Of a stretch of 64,000 nucleotides of DNA, positions 36,540-49,093 are shown piece by piece. The position numbers and the translations under genes are program-made. The stretch is from Neoconidiobolus thromboides FSU 785. Its lineage: Eukaryota > Entomophthoromycota > Entomophthoromycetes > Entomophthorales > Neoconidiobolaceae. Under the pieces are notes generated by a model. That model was not told the origin of the DNA. It saw only the letters and a program-made list of their open reading frames with translations, and searched no databases. Position 1 is the stretch's first letter; each line of letters begins with the position of its first letter. The DNA is taken from positions 62,001 to 126,000 of the forward strand of contig MU626280.1 of the NCBI GenBank assembly GCA_025603075.1, given 5' to 3'.

Positions 36540-37971
36540 CTAAACAAATATAAGTTCATAGCGACATTGAGGACAAGTTTGATTTCTAGGTAACCATTGG
36601 TCGATACATTCAAGATGGTAATGATGATTACAAGCTACTTTTCTTAATACATCCCCGTCATTATATTCAATTAAACAAATAGAACAAAAAGCATCCATTT
36701 TATTCATTCTTAAAATAGGCAAACAGGCACATTCTTTTTCAATATTGGGCTTCATTTTTAGTTTAGTAGATTTACTAACAAATAAATTATAAGTTATTAA
36801 ACGTTGTAATTTACATACAATAACTTTGAATTTACATTGGAATTTATGAAGTAAATTCCAACTTGAATTCAATCTATTATTAGAATTATCATAAAAATGC
36901 TCTATTTCAATAGCTGTTGAGATTGTTTGATCGTATATATATTTTGGTATTGTATTAATTAAACTACGAATGTTTTTCGATTGTTGTTTGACTTTATGAA
37001 GTTGAGTAACTAACGGACTACGTACTAATAGCCATCGTTTTAAAAAATAACTAGAAAGAGAAAGGATACTCATGAGATATCTTATAGCTAATAAACAACT
37101 GATAAAATAAACTAAGGTCAAAGTAATAGGTTTACAATCCGTTGGAAATAGTAGTATATAGTGAGCACTTAAAAACAAAATGAAACAAAAGATATTTAGC
37201 AATAAATACAATCTATTAAAAAAAACAGTTAATTAGCCTAATTTTTTGAAAATCATTAATTTATTAATAAATTACGTTTTTAATCTTGAAAAATAGAATC
37301 CAGTCAATCGAGTTAGACTTTTTTTGTTGAATGTATACATTAACATCACTGGTAGATATATTATAATCCATAACAAATGAATTAATATAAAATGAGTTTC
37401 TGCTGAATCGCATGGTGAATTCCAATACAATATTAATATTACAATTGACCCAAGAAGCTTGACTAATGTTAATTAATTGAATATTATAATTTAATTTATT
37501 GAATACCTGAAGTAGTAATATAATCACTTTTAATAATAATGTTTTCGATTGAAATAATAATTTCAAACTATTAATTAGTATTTTGTAATTGATTATGCTA
37601 CAATTAAAATTAACTTCTAAATTTGAATTTCTTATATAACTATTTGAATGTGGTAAATGAGTAGATACTATAGCTGCATCTAAATTATACATTATTTGAT
37701 TATAATTATTATCTCCGTTATTTTGTACTACATTTATGCTGCATTCATGAGTATAATGACTAGCTTGATATGATTGACATTCATTAATCTCAATAACAGA
37801 ATTCTGAGCTTGAGTCGGTAATTCGTAGAATTTATTTTTCGCGTTTACTTTATTAGTTAAATTGATATCTGATGGATCAATATAAAAACTTGGGTTGACG
37901 TTCATTACAGAATAAATAAATAACTTTAAAATCCAGTTCAAGTATAGGTTTATATACTTTTCTTTATTCAT
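36540..37971 (-). CDS. Divergent membrane RING-H2 protein (gene model uncertain)
   Basis: The 3' exon (36540-37211) encodes two hydrophobic segments (FCFILFLSAHYILLF; LTLVYFISCLLAIRYL), a basic stretch and a C-terminal RING-H2 finger: CSICLIEYNDGD, CNHHYHLECIDQWL and CPQC, with all eight zinc ligands. The upstream open frame (37264-37971, MNKEKYINLY... ) includes a hydrophobic LLLKVIILLLQV and aligns loosely with the N-terminal half of the neighbouring RING-H2 gene at 39330-40904. A weak donor near 37315 could join the two parts, but I see no convincing splice pair, so this may be a decaying paralogue. The likely role is an E3 ubiquitin ligase in an endomembrane. Confidence 0.6.
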
Positions 37972-39329
37972 TATTAACTAGATGTTCCCCTTTTTTTCTT
38001 AAATGAACACTTATATAAATCATGATTTTGAATGATGACGGCTTAGTTCGAGTTAAATTATCTTTTGGTGCATAAACAATAAATTTTGACTTTTTTAAGG
38101 ACAATTTTACTATAACTTTCATAAACTTCTTTTATTCTATAAAAGTATAAAAAGTGTAAAAAATAAAAAATAAAAAATAAAATTCTTCAATTGTATTATG
38201 TATTTTCTACATAGTGAAATTTACATTTCTTTCATTAATTTTAATAGTTGTCTATAATGTCACATTGTATTCAAATGTTTTCCAGAGGCTTCACATTTAA
38301 TTCTTTAAAAAAACCGGTTACATGGTTTGATTTTAAGCCAAATTGAATATTCGTCTTAAGGCTACTTGTAAGGTAGGGTGATACGTTCTGTTTTGCTTAT
38401 GATTCATTATTCTATTAAACCTTATATATCACTATATTAATTTAATAATATCAAAATTTCAAGGTTTTTGTTAGTTGTATTTTTGTTATTAAATTTCAGT
38501 TTATCACAAGTCATACTACAGGCTTCAATATCGTTAATAATGTGGAATAAAAAATTCTATCATTTCATAAAATTAGCGAAAGTTCTGAAATTCTCAACTA
38601 AAGGTCAATCATCGTTTAAATTAATTTTTATAACTTTCATACACATAGTGTTTAAATGAGAATTATCATCTTTAGATATTTGAAGCGAAAGCTTTCAAAC
38701 ATTATTGTCATGAGTCAATTTTTTAAGAAAATCTGAATGATAAGGGATGATTGGGTATAAGTAAAGGAAAAAGGCGGAAGGGTAAGTGGGATACTATTGA
38801 AAAATGGAAATTAATATTCTCGTTTATTAAACTAACTTTATTTTTTTTTAAATTAAGCTAATTTTTTTATGACAAAAGTCACTTTTTAAAAAAGTATTTT
38901 TGATTTTGTAACTTTAATTATCTAACAATCCTAAGCCTAAGGTGTTGAATTAAATTTCAATGAGCATATGGAGATGTATTTTTGTATTTAAGAATTTTAT
39001 TAATGAATTTTTCGCTTAAATAGCACTTAAAAATGGAAAAAAAATAATGAAAAAAAACACTCCTATATTCTTTTATTTGAAATTTAAAAAATATGCTTTG
39101 CTTAAATAATGAACAAAATGCCAAGGCGAAAAAGGTACCACCCTCATATTCCATAAAAAAACGATTAATGCTACAACTTTTAAGGATTAAAACTGTCATA
39201 ATTTAAAAAAATTATTTTATTATAACTTAATAAAACTATTTTACAGAATACAAGATTAAACCCAATGATATTAATATTTATACAAAAAAGCTAAATATTC
39301 CTTCTTTAGCATTATTAATTCTGAAACCT
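37972..39329. other. Intergenic between the RING-H2 pair
   Basis: It holds one MITE (38967-39067). A further stretch at about 39095-39145 resembles the right half of the same repeat but is too worn to call. Confidence 0.55.
38967..39067 (+). mobile_element. Fold-back MITE, copy 8 (subtype B)
   Basis: TATGGAGATGTATTTTTG on the left and AACACTCCTATA on the right. The centre TTTTTCGCTTAAATAGCACTT is subtype B. Confidence 0.8.
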
Positions 39330-40904
39330 TTATTCTTCATCACTGGGGATTTCTGTACTTCCAGTGATATCTCTTTTACATAATGGACAGGTACGATTTT
39401 GTTTTAGCCATTCATCCACACATTGTACATGATAATGGTGATCACAAAACATTTTTCGAAGCTCATCTCCGTCTTCATACTCTGCTAAACAAATGGCGCA
39501 TACTGCATCTGCCTCATCATTAATTTTAATTACTGCCAACTGTTTGGTCTTTTTAGTCAATTTCATTTTATTTTTGCCTTTACTTTTATGTACAAACAAA
39601 GAGCGAAATAATGATTTTTTCTTTTTTATTGACGGTGTTGAGTTAGTGTTGTTGTTATTATTGCTACTAATGTCAACATTCGTTGTAGAGGCTGATACAT
39701 CATTATTGGTGTGTGTTACTGTTTCAGCTTCAATTTCTTCCTTTTGATTCATAATAGAGGTATGCCTATCAAATCGTAATGTCGGAACCTTATTGATTAA
39801 CTCGTTTGATGCTCCAATACCACTTGATTCTCCAATACGTAAAAATCGCATTACGACTAATACACAAGGTAAACAAAAGATTACTGCACCACAGAAAAAG
39901 ACTGGTATGGTAATTATAACATATCCAAAAATAACCAAAGCTAAACTGAAATAATACAACGTTGGACTTTCTTTACTACATGTATTCGATGTGAAAAATA
40001 AATAATTTCCAATGACAAATAATAGCATTGAAAATATGTCCATTATTGAACGGCATCTAAATAAATATCGTATTAGCATGTTAGTAGTATAAACCACATT
40101 AAAAGTACCTATCAATCCATGATCTAAAAGAACTATTCCTATTACTTCTATTGGGTTTAAGATAATATAATATAGTGATTGGTAATGAAACTGTCAAACG
40201 AATTAAATAAAGCAAAATAAAAACATTTAAGTGTGCATCACAAGGCTGATCCCATGCTACTGCAAGAATGGCTATACAACAAATGATCTATTATGAAATA
40301 TTAATTGTTATTATTAAACTAAATTAAATATACGTACTTGAACTAATGATGTAATGACACTAATTATTAATAAATATTTTGAGGTACGTGAAATGTTGTG
40401 ATAAGAGCGTGAAAGATGATTGAGCCAATTACGTCGAACATTTGATGCATGAATACTTATATTATCTTCAACTATATTTCTACTATTGACTTCATTTCTA
40501 TTATTATTATTACTATTTGAATCAGCGTTATTATTTGTACTGTTGTTTAGCATAGTTTCTGAATTTATAGCTAGTTGATGTTGCTGAGAAATAGTAGATA
40601 CACCTACAGAGTTAGCATTAGATGCAACAGTAGCAGCATATGGAATTGATCGCAATGTTGGCTCTGGGCTGGATCTGTTTAATGAAGGTAAAAATACAGC
40701 TACATTTGAATCGCAATAACCAGTTTCGCTAATCGCATCTAGTTTTGCTATTATTACAGTTTCATTATTTGCTTCATTTGTAGTATCATTCTGCTTAGAT
40801 AAGTTCATCACTGGCTTAGGGGATATGACTAAGCTAGGTGTTGTCGAGGTTAATTCATATTGCTGTTCATTTTGGGTAGATTGTTTTGATTTGGGTGAGA
40901 ACAT
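39330..40904 (-). CDS. Multi-pass membrane RING-H2 E3 ligase
   Basis: Exons 40338-40904, 40146-40287 and 39330-40108 join in frame (1488 nt, 495 residues). The N-terminal ~170 residues are Ser/Thr/Asn-rich and disordered. Four to five membrane helices follow: [66 protein letters not shown] and [16 protein letters not shown] basic linker leads to a RING-H2 finger near the C-terminus: [30 protein letters not shown]. The second intron (40109-40145) would be only 37 nt, shorter than others here; without it the frame breaks, so a one-base sequence error is an alternative. The likely role is ubiquitin ligation at an endomembrane. Confidence 0.85.
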
Positions 40905-41876
40905 AATAGCATAAGACTAAATACTGTGACTATCAATTGTTTCTTAAAATAAGAAAATAAAAAAATAAAAAAAAGGTAAAAATTAAAATTAAACTTAAAT
41001 TAAACTATGTTATTATCCTATTTTAAGGCGTTTCCAATAAGATTATCTAAGCCTTAAGATCCTTATAAATTTATTGGCTGTATGTTTTAATGATTACCTT
41101 AATAATTGATAGTTTAGACAGAAGGTAGTTTTTCATTACCTAATTATAGCAATATGAGTTATAAAAAGCTACTCATGATCTCATACCTTAAGCTAACTAA
41201 GAATAAGCCAATCAGACCCGTTCCACCCTAAATCGTTTATGCTCAATTTAATAAACCTTATAGCGTTAGATTTGAAATTATCACAACATTGAATGAATAA
41301 TTTAAGATAGTAAGGTTAAATTCAAGTAATAATGAAATGGTGACAAATAGATAGGTGTTTTTTTGTTTAATAAAAATTTTATTTTAAAATAAACAATAAC
41401 AATAGAGTGTGAAATAACTAATATTTTGATATTTAAGGATTATAATCTGAGGTTATTTTTTTAAAGCAGGCTTTAAAAATTGCTTAGTCAACTTCATAAT
41501 ATGAATGTTGTACCAATTCTACTTTATAAAGTTATTCTTTATTAGTTTTCTTAGTTCTTGATTTGGTCTTAGTTTTATAGAATGTTTTTTTTTTACAATT
41601 TGTCCACATTTTAAGCTTAAAAGATGAAAAACTATTATCAATATAAAAATCGATCTTTTCAAAGATTATTGATAATTTAAATATAATTTTTATATTTTGA
41701 ACTATGATTTTTTTTGCTATAGATCTATCTCTATTATTAAAATTATTTAAAAGAATCCAAAGCCACAAATTTCTCTTAATAAGATAAAAATGACAAAATA
41801 GCAATAAAAGTAAAATTAGGAAATATTTGCACTATAAATTATATTCTTAATTTTAATGGAACATAGATTGACTTGT
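40905..41876. other. Intergenic, nothing seen
   Basis: This 1 kb AT-rich spacer contains a Lys-rich 90-codon open frame on the minus strand (41532-41804) with no family resemblance, which I do not call a gene. Confidence 0.5.
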
Positions 41877-44800
41877 TTATTTCTTTGAAATAATAAATTG
41901 TGCTATTTTTTCTTTAAGCTCGGGTTGAGGAACAACCTGCTCAATACTTAAAGCTTGACGATTAAAAGGATCTGTTGAATCTGATAACAGGTGTGCTTTA
42001 ATAGTAGCAAGATCAACAATCATTCCAGAAGATGGTAATAACACTGGTTCTTTCATCATTGTAAACATTAATGGATCTATTTATTTAATCATCAATAAAA
42101 CTATATAACAATTACTAAACCTTCATTACCTAAATACTCTTCTGGTATATCATCAATGGCTTGTTCAATATTACTCTTAGCTTCCTTTTCAACCTGGACC
42201 ATAATATTCTTAAACTCTTGAATCTGTGAATGTTCCAATAGCCCATGTTTAGTAACAACGTTAATAGCACGTTGATAAAGTTCATTTGAGTAAGAACGTC
42301 CATCCTCAGCCAAAGCTGAAACAAAGTCCTTACTTTTCAAATGAACAAAGATCATAAGTAATTGGGAAAGAAGCGCTCTTGGTTGAAATCCATATTCTTT
42401 AGCATTTTTGACTTTTAATTGAGAACACTTGGGGCCAACTAAAGACGTTAAAGTATAATTTAACATGGCTGCTAATCGAGTCACAATTTCCGGGCTTAAA
42501 AATGGAGTGGGTATAAATTCAGTGACATAATTTAATAAGTTAACATTCTTATTGGACAAACCAACATATGACTTTGCCATACGTTCATCTGTTGCTAATA
42601 ATTTTTCTCTTTCTGCTCGGTATTCTTGAGTTTGATTATTCCAAGTGATTGTATCTTCCATTTCAGTTTGAATATCATGAATCTCTGTTAACTTCGAGAT
42701 AGATTCATCTAGCAGATATGTTGTATCATTCATCAGTAAATTCACAAATCTCACAAAAAAATTCATATCCTGGGATAAGCTACGTAGCTGTTGTTGGTGA
42801 TTAGGGTGTTTCCATAGCAACTTTAACAGCTGTGAGATATTATATCGGACATTGAATTTATCGTGGAATTGAGATGATAGCCCAGTTTGCTCGACTTGGA
42901 CATAAAACTTAAGCAAACTCTTTAATAAGTGATTCAATGCTATTGGATTTGAATTCATAGCTGGTCCTAAAATACCTTCTGGTGCCCCTCTTTCTCTCAA
43001 TGGGAAGGTAAAATAGTAAAGTATCTCCACCATCTTTATCTTTAAATAGGGATTGTTGATAGCATCTTGATGGTATAATAATGTGGTAATGAATATAACA
43101 ATTTCTTGTGTACTTTGTCCTAATAGTACATCTGGACAAAATCTAAACCATTAGTTTATTGTTTACGCTTTATATTGCTATAACTTACTTCGCTATGAAC
43201 ACCAAAAACTCAAGAATATCATAGATATAATATTCTGGGAGCATCCTGAACATATCCATTGGTTTACCACCTGGTTGATATATTGGTAGCTGGAACTGAT
43301 TGAAGGGATAGGCGTGTGTGGGATCCAAACATCTTAATAAAAATGCAATTAAGAGTTGATAAAAAGAATAAACATTTCTTAATAAATCATGGTCCAATAA
43401 ATAAGCTTCCAAAGCAAATTTTAAGGCTTTGGTTTCTTCCACTTTGGCTCGGAATCGTTTTAAAATCATTTCATTAAAGTTACCCATAGCTGGGTTATTT
43501 AAGCCTCCCCTACCACTTTCTAATTTTTCTAATTCTTCTTCCATATGTTCCAATTTTTCATAAACATTTTGATAATACGAAATACATTTTAAAAGCCCTA
43601 GATGAAAGCATAATACGTTTAAATGGAATACGTCGCTAATGAAATTGACCCCTGATAAATCCCTATCCTGAAGGTAAACTTTGAACTCATCTTTTGTTGC
43701 GCCTATACGCGCTTCATCTTCAATATCCGCACGGCTAGTCCTTAAATAATAATTCATATCAATTCGTTGAATTTTACTATGCTGAGGGTCCAAAAAGGGC
43801 TGAGAAAACTTTAATAATAATTGATTTATATTATTTAAAAATCGATCACTAGAAACTGTATTCATATCTACTTGCATACCACTTCTTTTTATGTTACTCT
43901 TTAGTATAACTGATATCAACTCAATCACCTTTTCACGTGTTTCTCCACTATTCCTTACCAGTTTATCCATGATATCAAACAATGAATTCTACCAATCTTA
44001 ATATAGAGATATATGAAATAAATAATAACATACCACCAATTGAGTATTTGTGCTTCTTAACGTATAAAATGTAGATTGTACATCAGTTACTACGGATCCT
44101 CCTTGATTGAAAAAATAATCTTTGTGTACAGGATTCTATAAAAAATAAGAAAATATATTAAAATACTAAACAAATTACAGAGTTATCTGGATAAGTAGAT
44201 ATTCTTAATAATGGTCCTAAAAGTAGCCTATGTTCCAATTCATTGGGCGAAATATCGCCTTCTGGAATAAATCCTTCAGCATTAGTTAAAGCTTTAGCAA
44301 ACTCGGGCTTGGAGATAAGTCTATGAATAACCTATATTTGATTATTATATTAAATAGCAAACAAAATTTAAACGTTTTACCTTTATGTATGGATAATAAT
44401 TCCCTGAGACCGGAGTATTATATAGAGTTATGTTTAAGTGCTGGAAAACTTCTCTAATAAACTTACAAAGTTAATATTTCATATAACGTTATTTTCGACT
44501 TACATCTTCTAAACCATCATCTTTAAATCGGACAATTAAACTGTCTAAAAAAGCTTCAGAGATTGTGTTTGGATCTTCAGCAAGTGGAAACTTTAATAGA
44601 ATATCAACAAACCAATTAATAGAAGGACTAAAATAATATAAGTACATCGAAAAACAGATATTAAAAACTCACCTCTCTTGTGCAAACATATCCTGGAAAA
44701 TAATAGAAAGCCCAAAATATGAAGTAGCAAGAGTATTAGAATATTCTAAGCTACTTAAGCGACTCCCTAATACTTCTTTTGCTAAGTTTCTTGATCCTTT

Positions 44801-45162
44801 AATTTGTAAATTATTATAGATTTCTTGTCCTTTTTTGAAACATTTATAAAGATACTCTCCAATATTCAATTGAGCCTTTTCCAAATAACTTATTATTGCT
44901 CGATCCAGTACTTCTCTGGTTATTAATTTGGGCTGAGATACTAAATATGCTAGTTAATATAAGAACAAATTTCATGATAACTGCTCTCACCTTCTTCACT
45001 TTCCAACTCTGCTCTTAACTCTGCTAAAAAATAACCAGGCTCAGTTTCCTATTTTGAACAATTAGTAAAGGGATAGAGGGGTTTATCAAAGTTTACATTT
45101 AAATTAAACTCAAAGATCTTGCTGAATGCATTGTTTTCCCATTCTTCTAAACTTTTTGCCAT
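41877..45162 (-). CDS. UFD2: Ubiquitin chain-elongation factor E4, Ufd2 (UBE4)
   Basis: Ufd2 extends ubiquitin chains on substrates for Cdc48 and the proteasome. The start at 45162 gives MAKSLEEWENNAFSKIFEF. The Ufd2 core follows through about nine short introns: FISDVFHLNVLCFHLGLLKC, LEAYLLDHDLLRNVYSFYQL, EYYIYDILEFLVFIAK, IVTFITTLLYH, YNISQLLKLLWKHPNHQ, FVRFVNLLMNDTTYLLDE, and MLNYTLTSLVGPKCSQLKVK. The C-terminal U-box reads MMKEPVLLPSSGMIVDLATI, then DPFNRQALSIEQVVPQPEL, and ends FIISKK. Domain order and total length (about 960 residues) fit yeast Ufd2. Confidence 0.93.
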
Positions 45163-45438
45163 TTTCACTAAAAAATATAAAAGCTGAAGTCATCAATTTT
45201 GGCTTATATAAGATATTCCTTAAAGTAGTGATGCAAAATTTCAACTGAAAAAATGGTGTTTCTGCCGAAATAGTAATTTTAATTTGTAACTTCTAATAAG
45301 GAGCTGATTTTTTGATTGGGATTTATTTTTTTCTCAAAGCAGTAGTAACTTTGCAAAATTAACATTTACTGTTGTAATCTGTTACTTTCAGAAAAAAAGT
45401 TTTGGATTTTTTCACATTTTCCGTCATTACTTATACAA

Positions 45439-45540
45439 TACTATATAATAATATATTTTTCTTGTTTAAGACTAATAATTTTCTACTTAAACAGCACTAA
45501 AAAATAGAAAAAGCGATGAAACCAAAAAACACTCTCATAC
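45439..45540 (+). mobile_element. Degenerate fold-back MITE, copy 9
   Basis: The right two thirds are recognisable: TTTTCTACTTAAACAGCACT, then AAAAAATAGAAAAAGCGATG, then AAACACTCTCATA. The left end is heavily changed. The centre is subtype B-like. Confidence 0.6.
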
Positions 45541-45714
45541 AATATTTTTTGTTAACTTATAGTCACTAAAACTTGATGCTAGATGTTCCAAAGAATTCAG
45601 TAATAATGCTTTTATAAATTTACTAAATGATAGTGAGAAATTAAAAAAATTGTATTATGCTTGTAACTAGATAGCATTTTTAAATTATGTAGTAAAGTCT
45701 TACTAGAATTTAGC

Positions 45715-45819
45715 ATTTGGGGATGTATTTTTGTGTCTAAGAATTTTACTAACAAATTTTCCGCTTAAATAGCGCTTAAAAAATGGAAAAAATAATGAAG
45801 TCAAAAAAACGTTCCCATT
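45715..45819 (+). mobile_element. Fold-back MITE, copy 10 (subtype B)
   Basis: TTTGGGGATGTATTTTTGTG on the left and AACGTTCCCATTT on the right. The centre TTTTCCGCTTAAATAGCGCTT is the clearest subtype B copy. Confidence 0.85.
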
Positions 45820-46174
45820 TACATAAATAGTTTCCATAAATTACAAAACTCAATGATTTATCTTACATAATTTGAAGCTGTTTGTCTTGGAATAAATATA
45901 ATATTATAATTTATAAAATCATAATCATAGAGCTAAATGTAGCTTATTAAACCTTTGACTTGTACAAGAGAATCATTTTTAAATTATTTTAGTAGTATGT
46001 TTCCGTTTAAATGTGGAAGAAAATCTTAAAGGAGTTTACCAGATACTTATTTAACCAAATTTATTGATATTTTTTGCTCAAATTTTTCAGAAATGTTTAG
46101 TAGCATTGAGCTTTAATGGCTATAAAAAGCATACCATTTCTTTAACAAAATTTTAATTATACTATTGATTCTAA

Positions 46175-47750
46175 TCAAGAAGTACCATTAGGGTTAGGTG
46201 TAGTAATAACATCTTTGAAGCACTCTTCAACCAAGTTAAAAGGCTTATTTTTAATTGACTCTGGCAAGTAGGCTTCAAACCCGCCAACTAGTTGCAAGTT
46301 GTTATCTAAATAGTTCAAAAATTCATGAATGGAGCAGCCGGACTCTGGGCACCAAGAAGTAACCAAAGATTTGCCATTATAGAACATACGAATAAAGTAT
46401 TGATTTAAGATGCTGTTTTTACTCTTATACTTCTTACTATCTTTTTTCCATAATTCAACTTGAATGTTTGAAGAATAGGGTGGCCAGCGCATTTCAGTAG
46501 AATTTAAGGCACCTAACAATGGAATAACTGAGGTATCATGACCGGAATAGTAGTAGATCTTCTTTAGTTGACCCATCATTGAGTAAGCAGGATGGTTGAA
46601 GTCGATAATTTTGTCACTTTTTTCAAGGTTAGCAATATGAGCCAAAAACTTGCGTTTCATTTCTAATAAAAAGGGACCCATTCTTAATTTAGCTAACAAT
46701 GGGAATTGAACCTCATTATCACGATACAAGATACGATACTGACCATTGGAGGCTATCATGGTGTTATCAACCATAGCTGGAGTAACACAATTATCAGGGT
46801 CTCTCTTTGAGCAGATGTTTTTTTTGTTATGACATTTACGAACTTGGAAAACATCAGTGAAATAGAAGAAATTAAAAGGCCTATTATACTCGAATTTTTT
46901 GGTACTGTTTGAGTCGTATACCATATCTAAGAATTGTTTACGGTCAGGCAAAGTAAAATTTATCAACTCTTTCATTGCTTTTGATTGTTTAACTTTTTTT
47001 TCCAAAATAGCAATATTTGGACAATTCTTTGGATTTGGAACCATGTACTCAATCTCAGCTGGTAAGGTAAAGATAGGTAGTTCCAAGTTTCGGAATTGAG
47101 CTGGATCAAATTGAGTGTTATAATTGGGTGGAAACATACCGGACATTAAAGAAACAGCAGATTGATGGGTACGCCAAACGTCACTAGCGCGAACTAAGAT
47201 ATCTTTTTGGTTTTCTATCCAAGTTTCTTGAATTAAACCTGTCTTTTCATGGTAGATCTTTTTCAAGCTTTGTCCTAATTTAACTTGGTAGGCCATTCCT
47301 TTTGGAGTTAATTGGCCAGTAGAACAATTTCCAGGCCAGAATAAACTGGAGTATGGGTTTAAACTACAGTAATTAAATGGTGAGACGTTAGGGTCACAGT
47401 TGTTTTGATAGTATTTGGTGCTTGGTTTGAAGGTTAAGTTATCAACATGGGACTGTTCCAAAGCACAGTTCCAAGGTTCGTCCTCGTACCCCTCTGGAAG
47501 CATATTGTAGGGCGTACGATCACCATGACGATTCATCCATACCGATGTAAGTAATTTCCCGTTTTTGAACTAAATCAAGATTAGGTTATATAGTTTTGAA
47601 TTAGTAAATAAAGCTTACCATTGGCTGATAAGTGTCTGGGTTGGGTAGTCCAGCTTCACAATAGTCATACCCATCAAGTTTATCATTCTCGTAACCTGGA
47701 TAGTTGCTAGTTACTACACTAGCAACTAACAGTAAAAATAAATTTAACAT
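46175..47750 (-). CDS. Secreted histidine acid phosphatase
   Basis: There are two exons, 47619-47750 and 46175-47569 (1527 nt, 508 residues). A signal peptide (MLNLFLLLVASVVTS) leads into the first exon. The catalytic RHGDRTP motif sits just after the intron (residues ~56-62), with the phosphohistidine at its start. The proton-donor HD pair is in YYSGHDTSVIPLLGAL. LTPKGMAYQVKLGQSL and VRASDVWRTHQSAVSL are typical of histidine phosphatase clade 2. At least two Asn-X-Ser/Thr sites (NCST, NLTF) and several Cys fit secretion. An upstream in-frame Met at 47801 would add 17 residues before the hydrophobic core; I prefer 47750. Substrate could be phosphate esters, phytate or 2-phosphoxylose. Confidence 0.88.
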
Positions 47751-48543
47751 GATGTGTTTTTTTAATTTAATAAACAAAGAATTCTTGGTATATTTTTCCA
47801 CATTTATACTTTATAATATTTAAAGTTAAGGTGATGTAAGTTTCAAAAACTTCTTGTCAGTTCATTTTTCATATTCCTTATTCTTTAATATTTGAATTAT
47901 ATTAGTTTCAATAAACTTACCCCTACATTTTTTTTAAAATTTCACTTAGGAATAATTATTTTTTCTATTTTATTATCAAAAGTACAGCACCTGATTTTAT
48001 ATAGTGAATAATATCAGAATATTATTGAATGTTTATTCACTAGTGAGGATTATTATTTTAGTTTTAAAATAAGTGTCTCTATAGTATGAGACGAAAGTGA
48101 TTCTATGGTGTACTTACAATTTTAAATAAAGCAAAATATTACAGAAAAGTCGGAAAAAATATGATATAGTAGGGATCACGAAAAGTTTTGGAAATTTTTA
48201 TAACTTTTCAAAGATGATTGTTTTTTTTTGAAACCCAAGTATAAACTGAAGCATATAGGATACTTTGTGTGTTGAATCTTCAAATCATGATATTTCCTCT
48301 TTATTGGGATATCACTATTTGAAATTACATTTTTTTAAAATAAATCTTATTTTGACATGAATTTTTCAAAAATAAAAATAAAACATAAAAATTAATAAAA
48401 GGGTATATAAATTATTCAAGAGGTCCTGCTCTTTTAAAAAATATTTTTTATTGATAACAATAATTAAACACGAGAAAATCGAAGCTAAAGACTAACTAGT
48501 ATAAGCAATTTCAAATTTCAATAACTTGTTAACTATTTAACAA

Positions 48544-48647
48544 TATGGGGATGTATTTTTTTGTTTAAGAATTTTACCAACGATCTTTCCACTCAAATAG
48601 TGCTTAAAAAATGGAAAAATAATGAAACTAAAAAAAACAGCCTCATA
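48544..48647 (+). mobile_element. Fold-back MITE, copy 11 (subtype A)
   Basis: TATGGGGATGTATTTTTTTG on the left and AACAGCCTCATA on the right, with TA at each border. The centre is CTTTCCACTCAAATAGTGCTT. Confidence 0.85.
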
Positions 48648-48988
48648 TTATAATAAAATAACAAAATAACAAAATCATACTATGATTTATTAAATTTATG
48701 ACGTTCAGTTGAAGTGTTTCACAAGACTGTTATAAAAAAAGTCAGTTAAAAAATATTGATTAAATTAAAAATAAAAATAAGCACTCTTCAAATACCTGAC
48801 TTTACGTTTAGTTTTAATTTTAATTTTAACTTAGTTTTAATTTCTTCAACCTTGACTTTTTTAATTTTAATAAATTTATTATAAAATGCCACTTTATCAG
48901 TTTTATAGTTATATTACAATAGCTGAAGTATTTATAAAATTAAATTAATTCAATTAGCTTTAAATAATTTTGCTATCAAAATTTAATA

Positions 48989-49093
48989 TATGGGGATATT
49001 TTTTTGGGTTCATTACTTTTTCCATTTTTTAAGCACTATTTGAGTGGAAAGATTGTTAGTAAAATTCTTAAACACAAAAAAACATCCCCATTA
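48989..49093 (-). mobile_element. Fold-back MITE, copy 12 (subtype A, reversed)
   Basis: TATGGGGATATTTTTTTGGG on the left and AAACATCCCCATTA on the right. The centre AAGCACTATTTGAGTGGAAAG is the reverse of copy 11. Confidence 0.85.

Larger units (their letters stand above)
45163..46174. other. Intergenic with two MITEs
   Basis: This spacer between the Ufd2 start and the phosphatase 3' end has a degenerate MITE (45439-45540) and an intact one (45715-45819). I see nothing else. Confidence 0.6.

Noticed and set aside
39095-39145. Possible additional half-copy of the MITE
   Set aside because: It resembles the right arm but is too diverged to separate from chance in AT-rich sequence.
41532-41804. 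90-codon Lys-rich minus-strand open frame
   Set aside because: Low complexity, no splice context and no family pattern; kept as intergenic.
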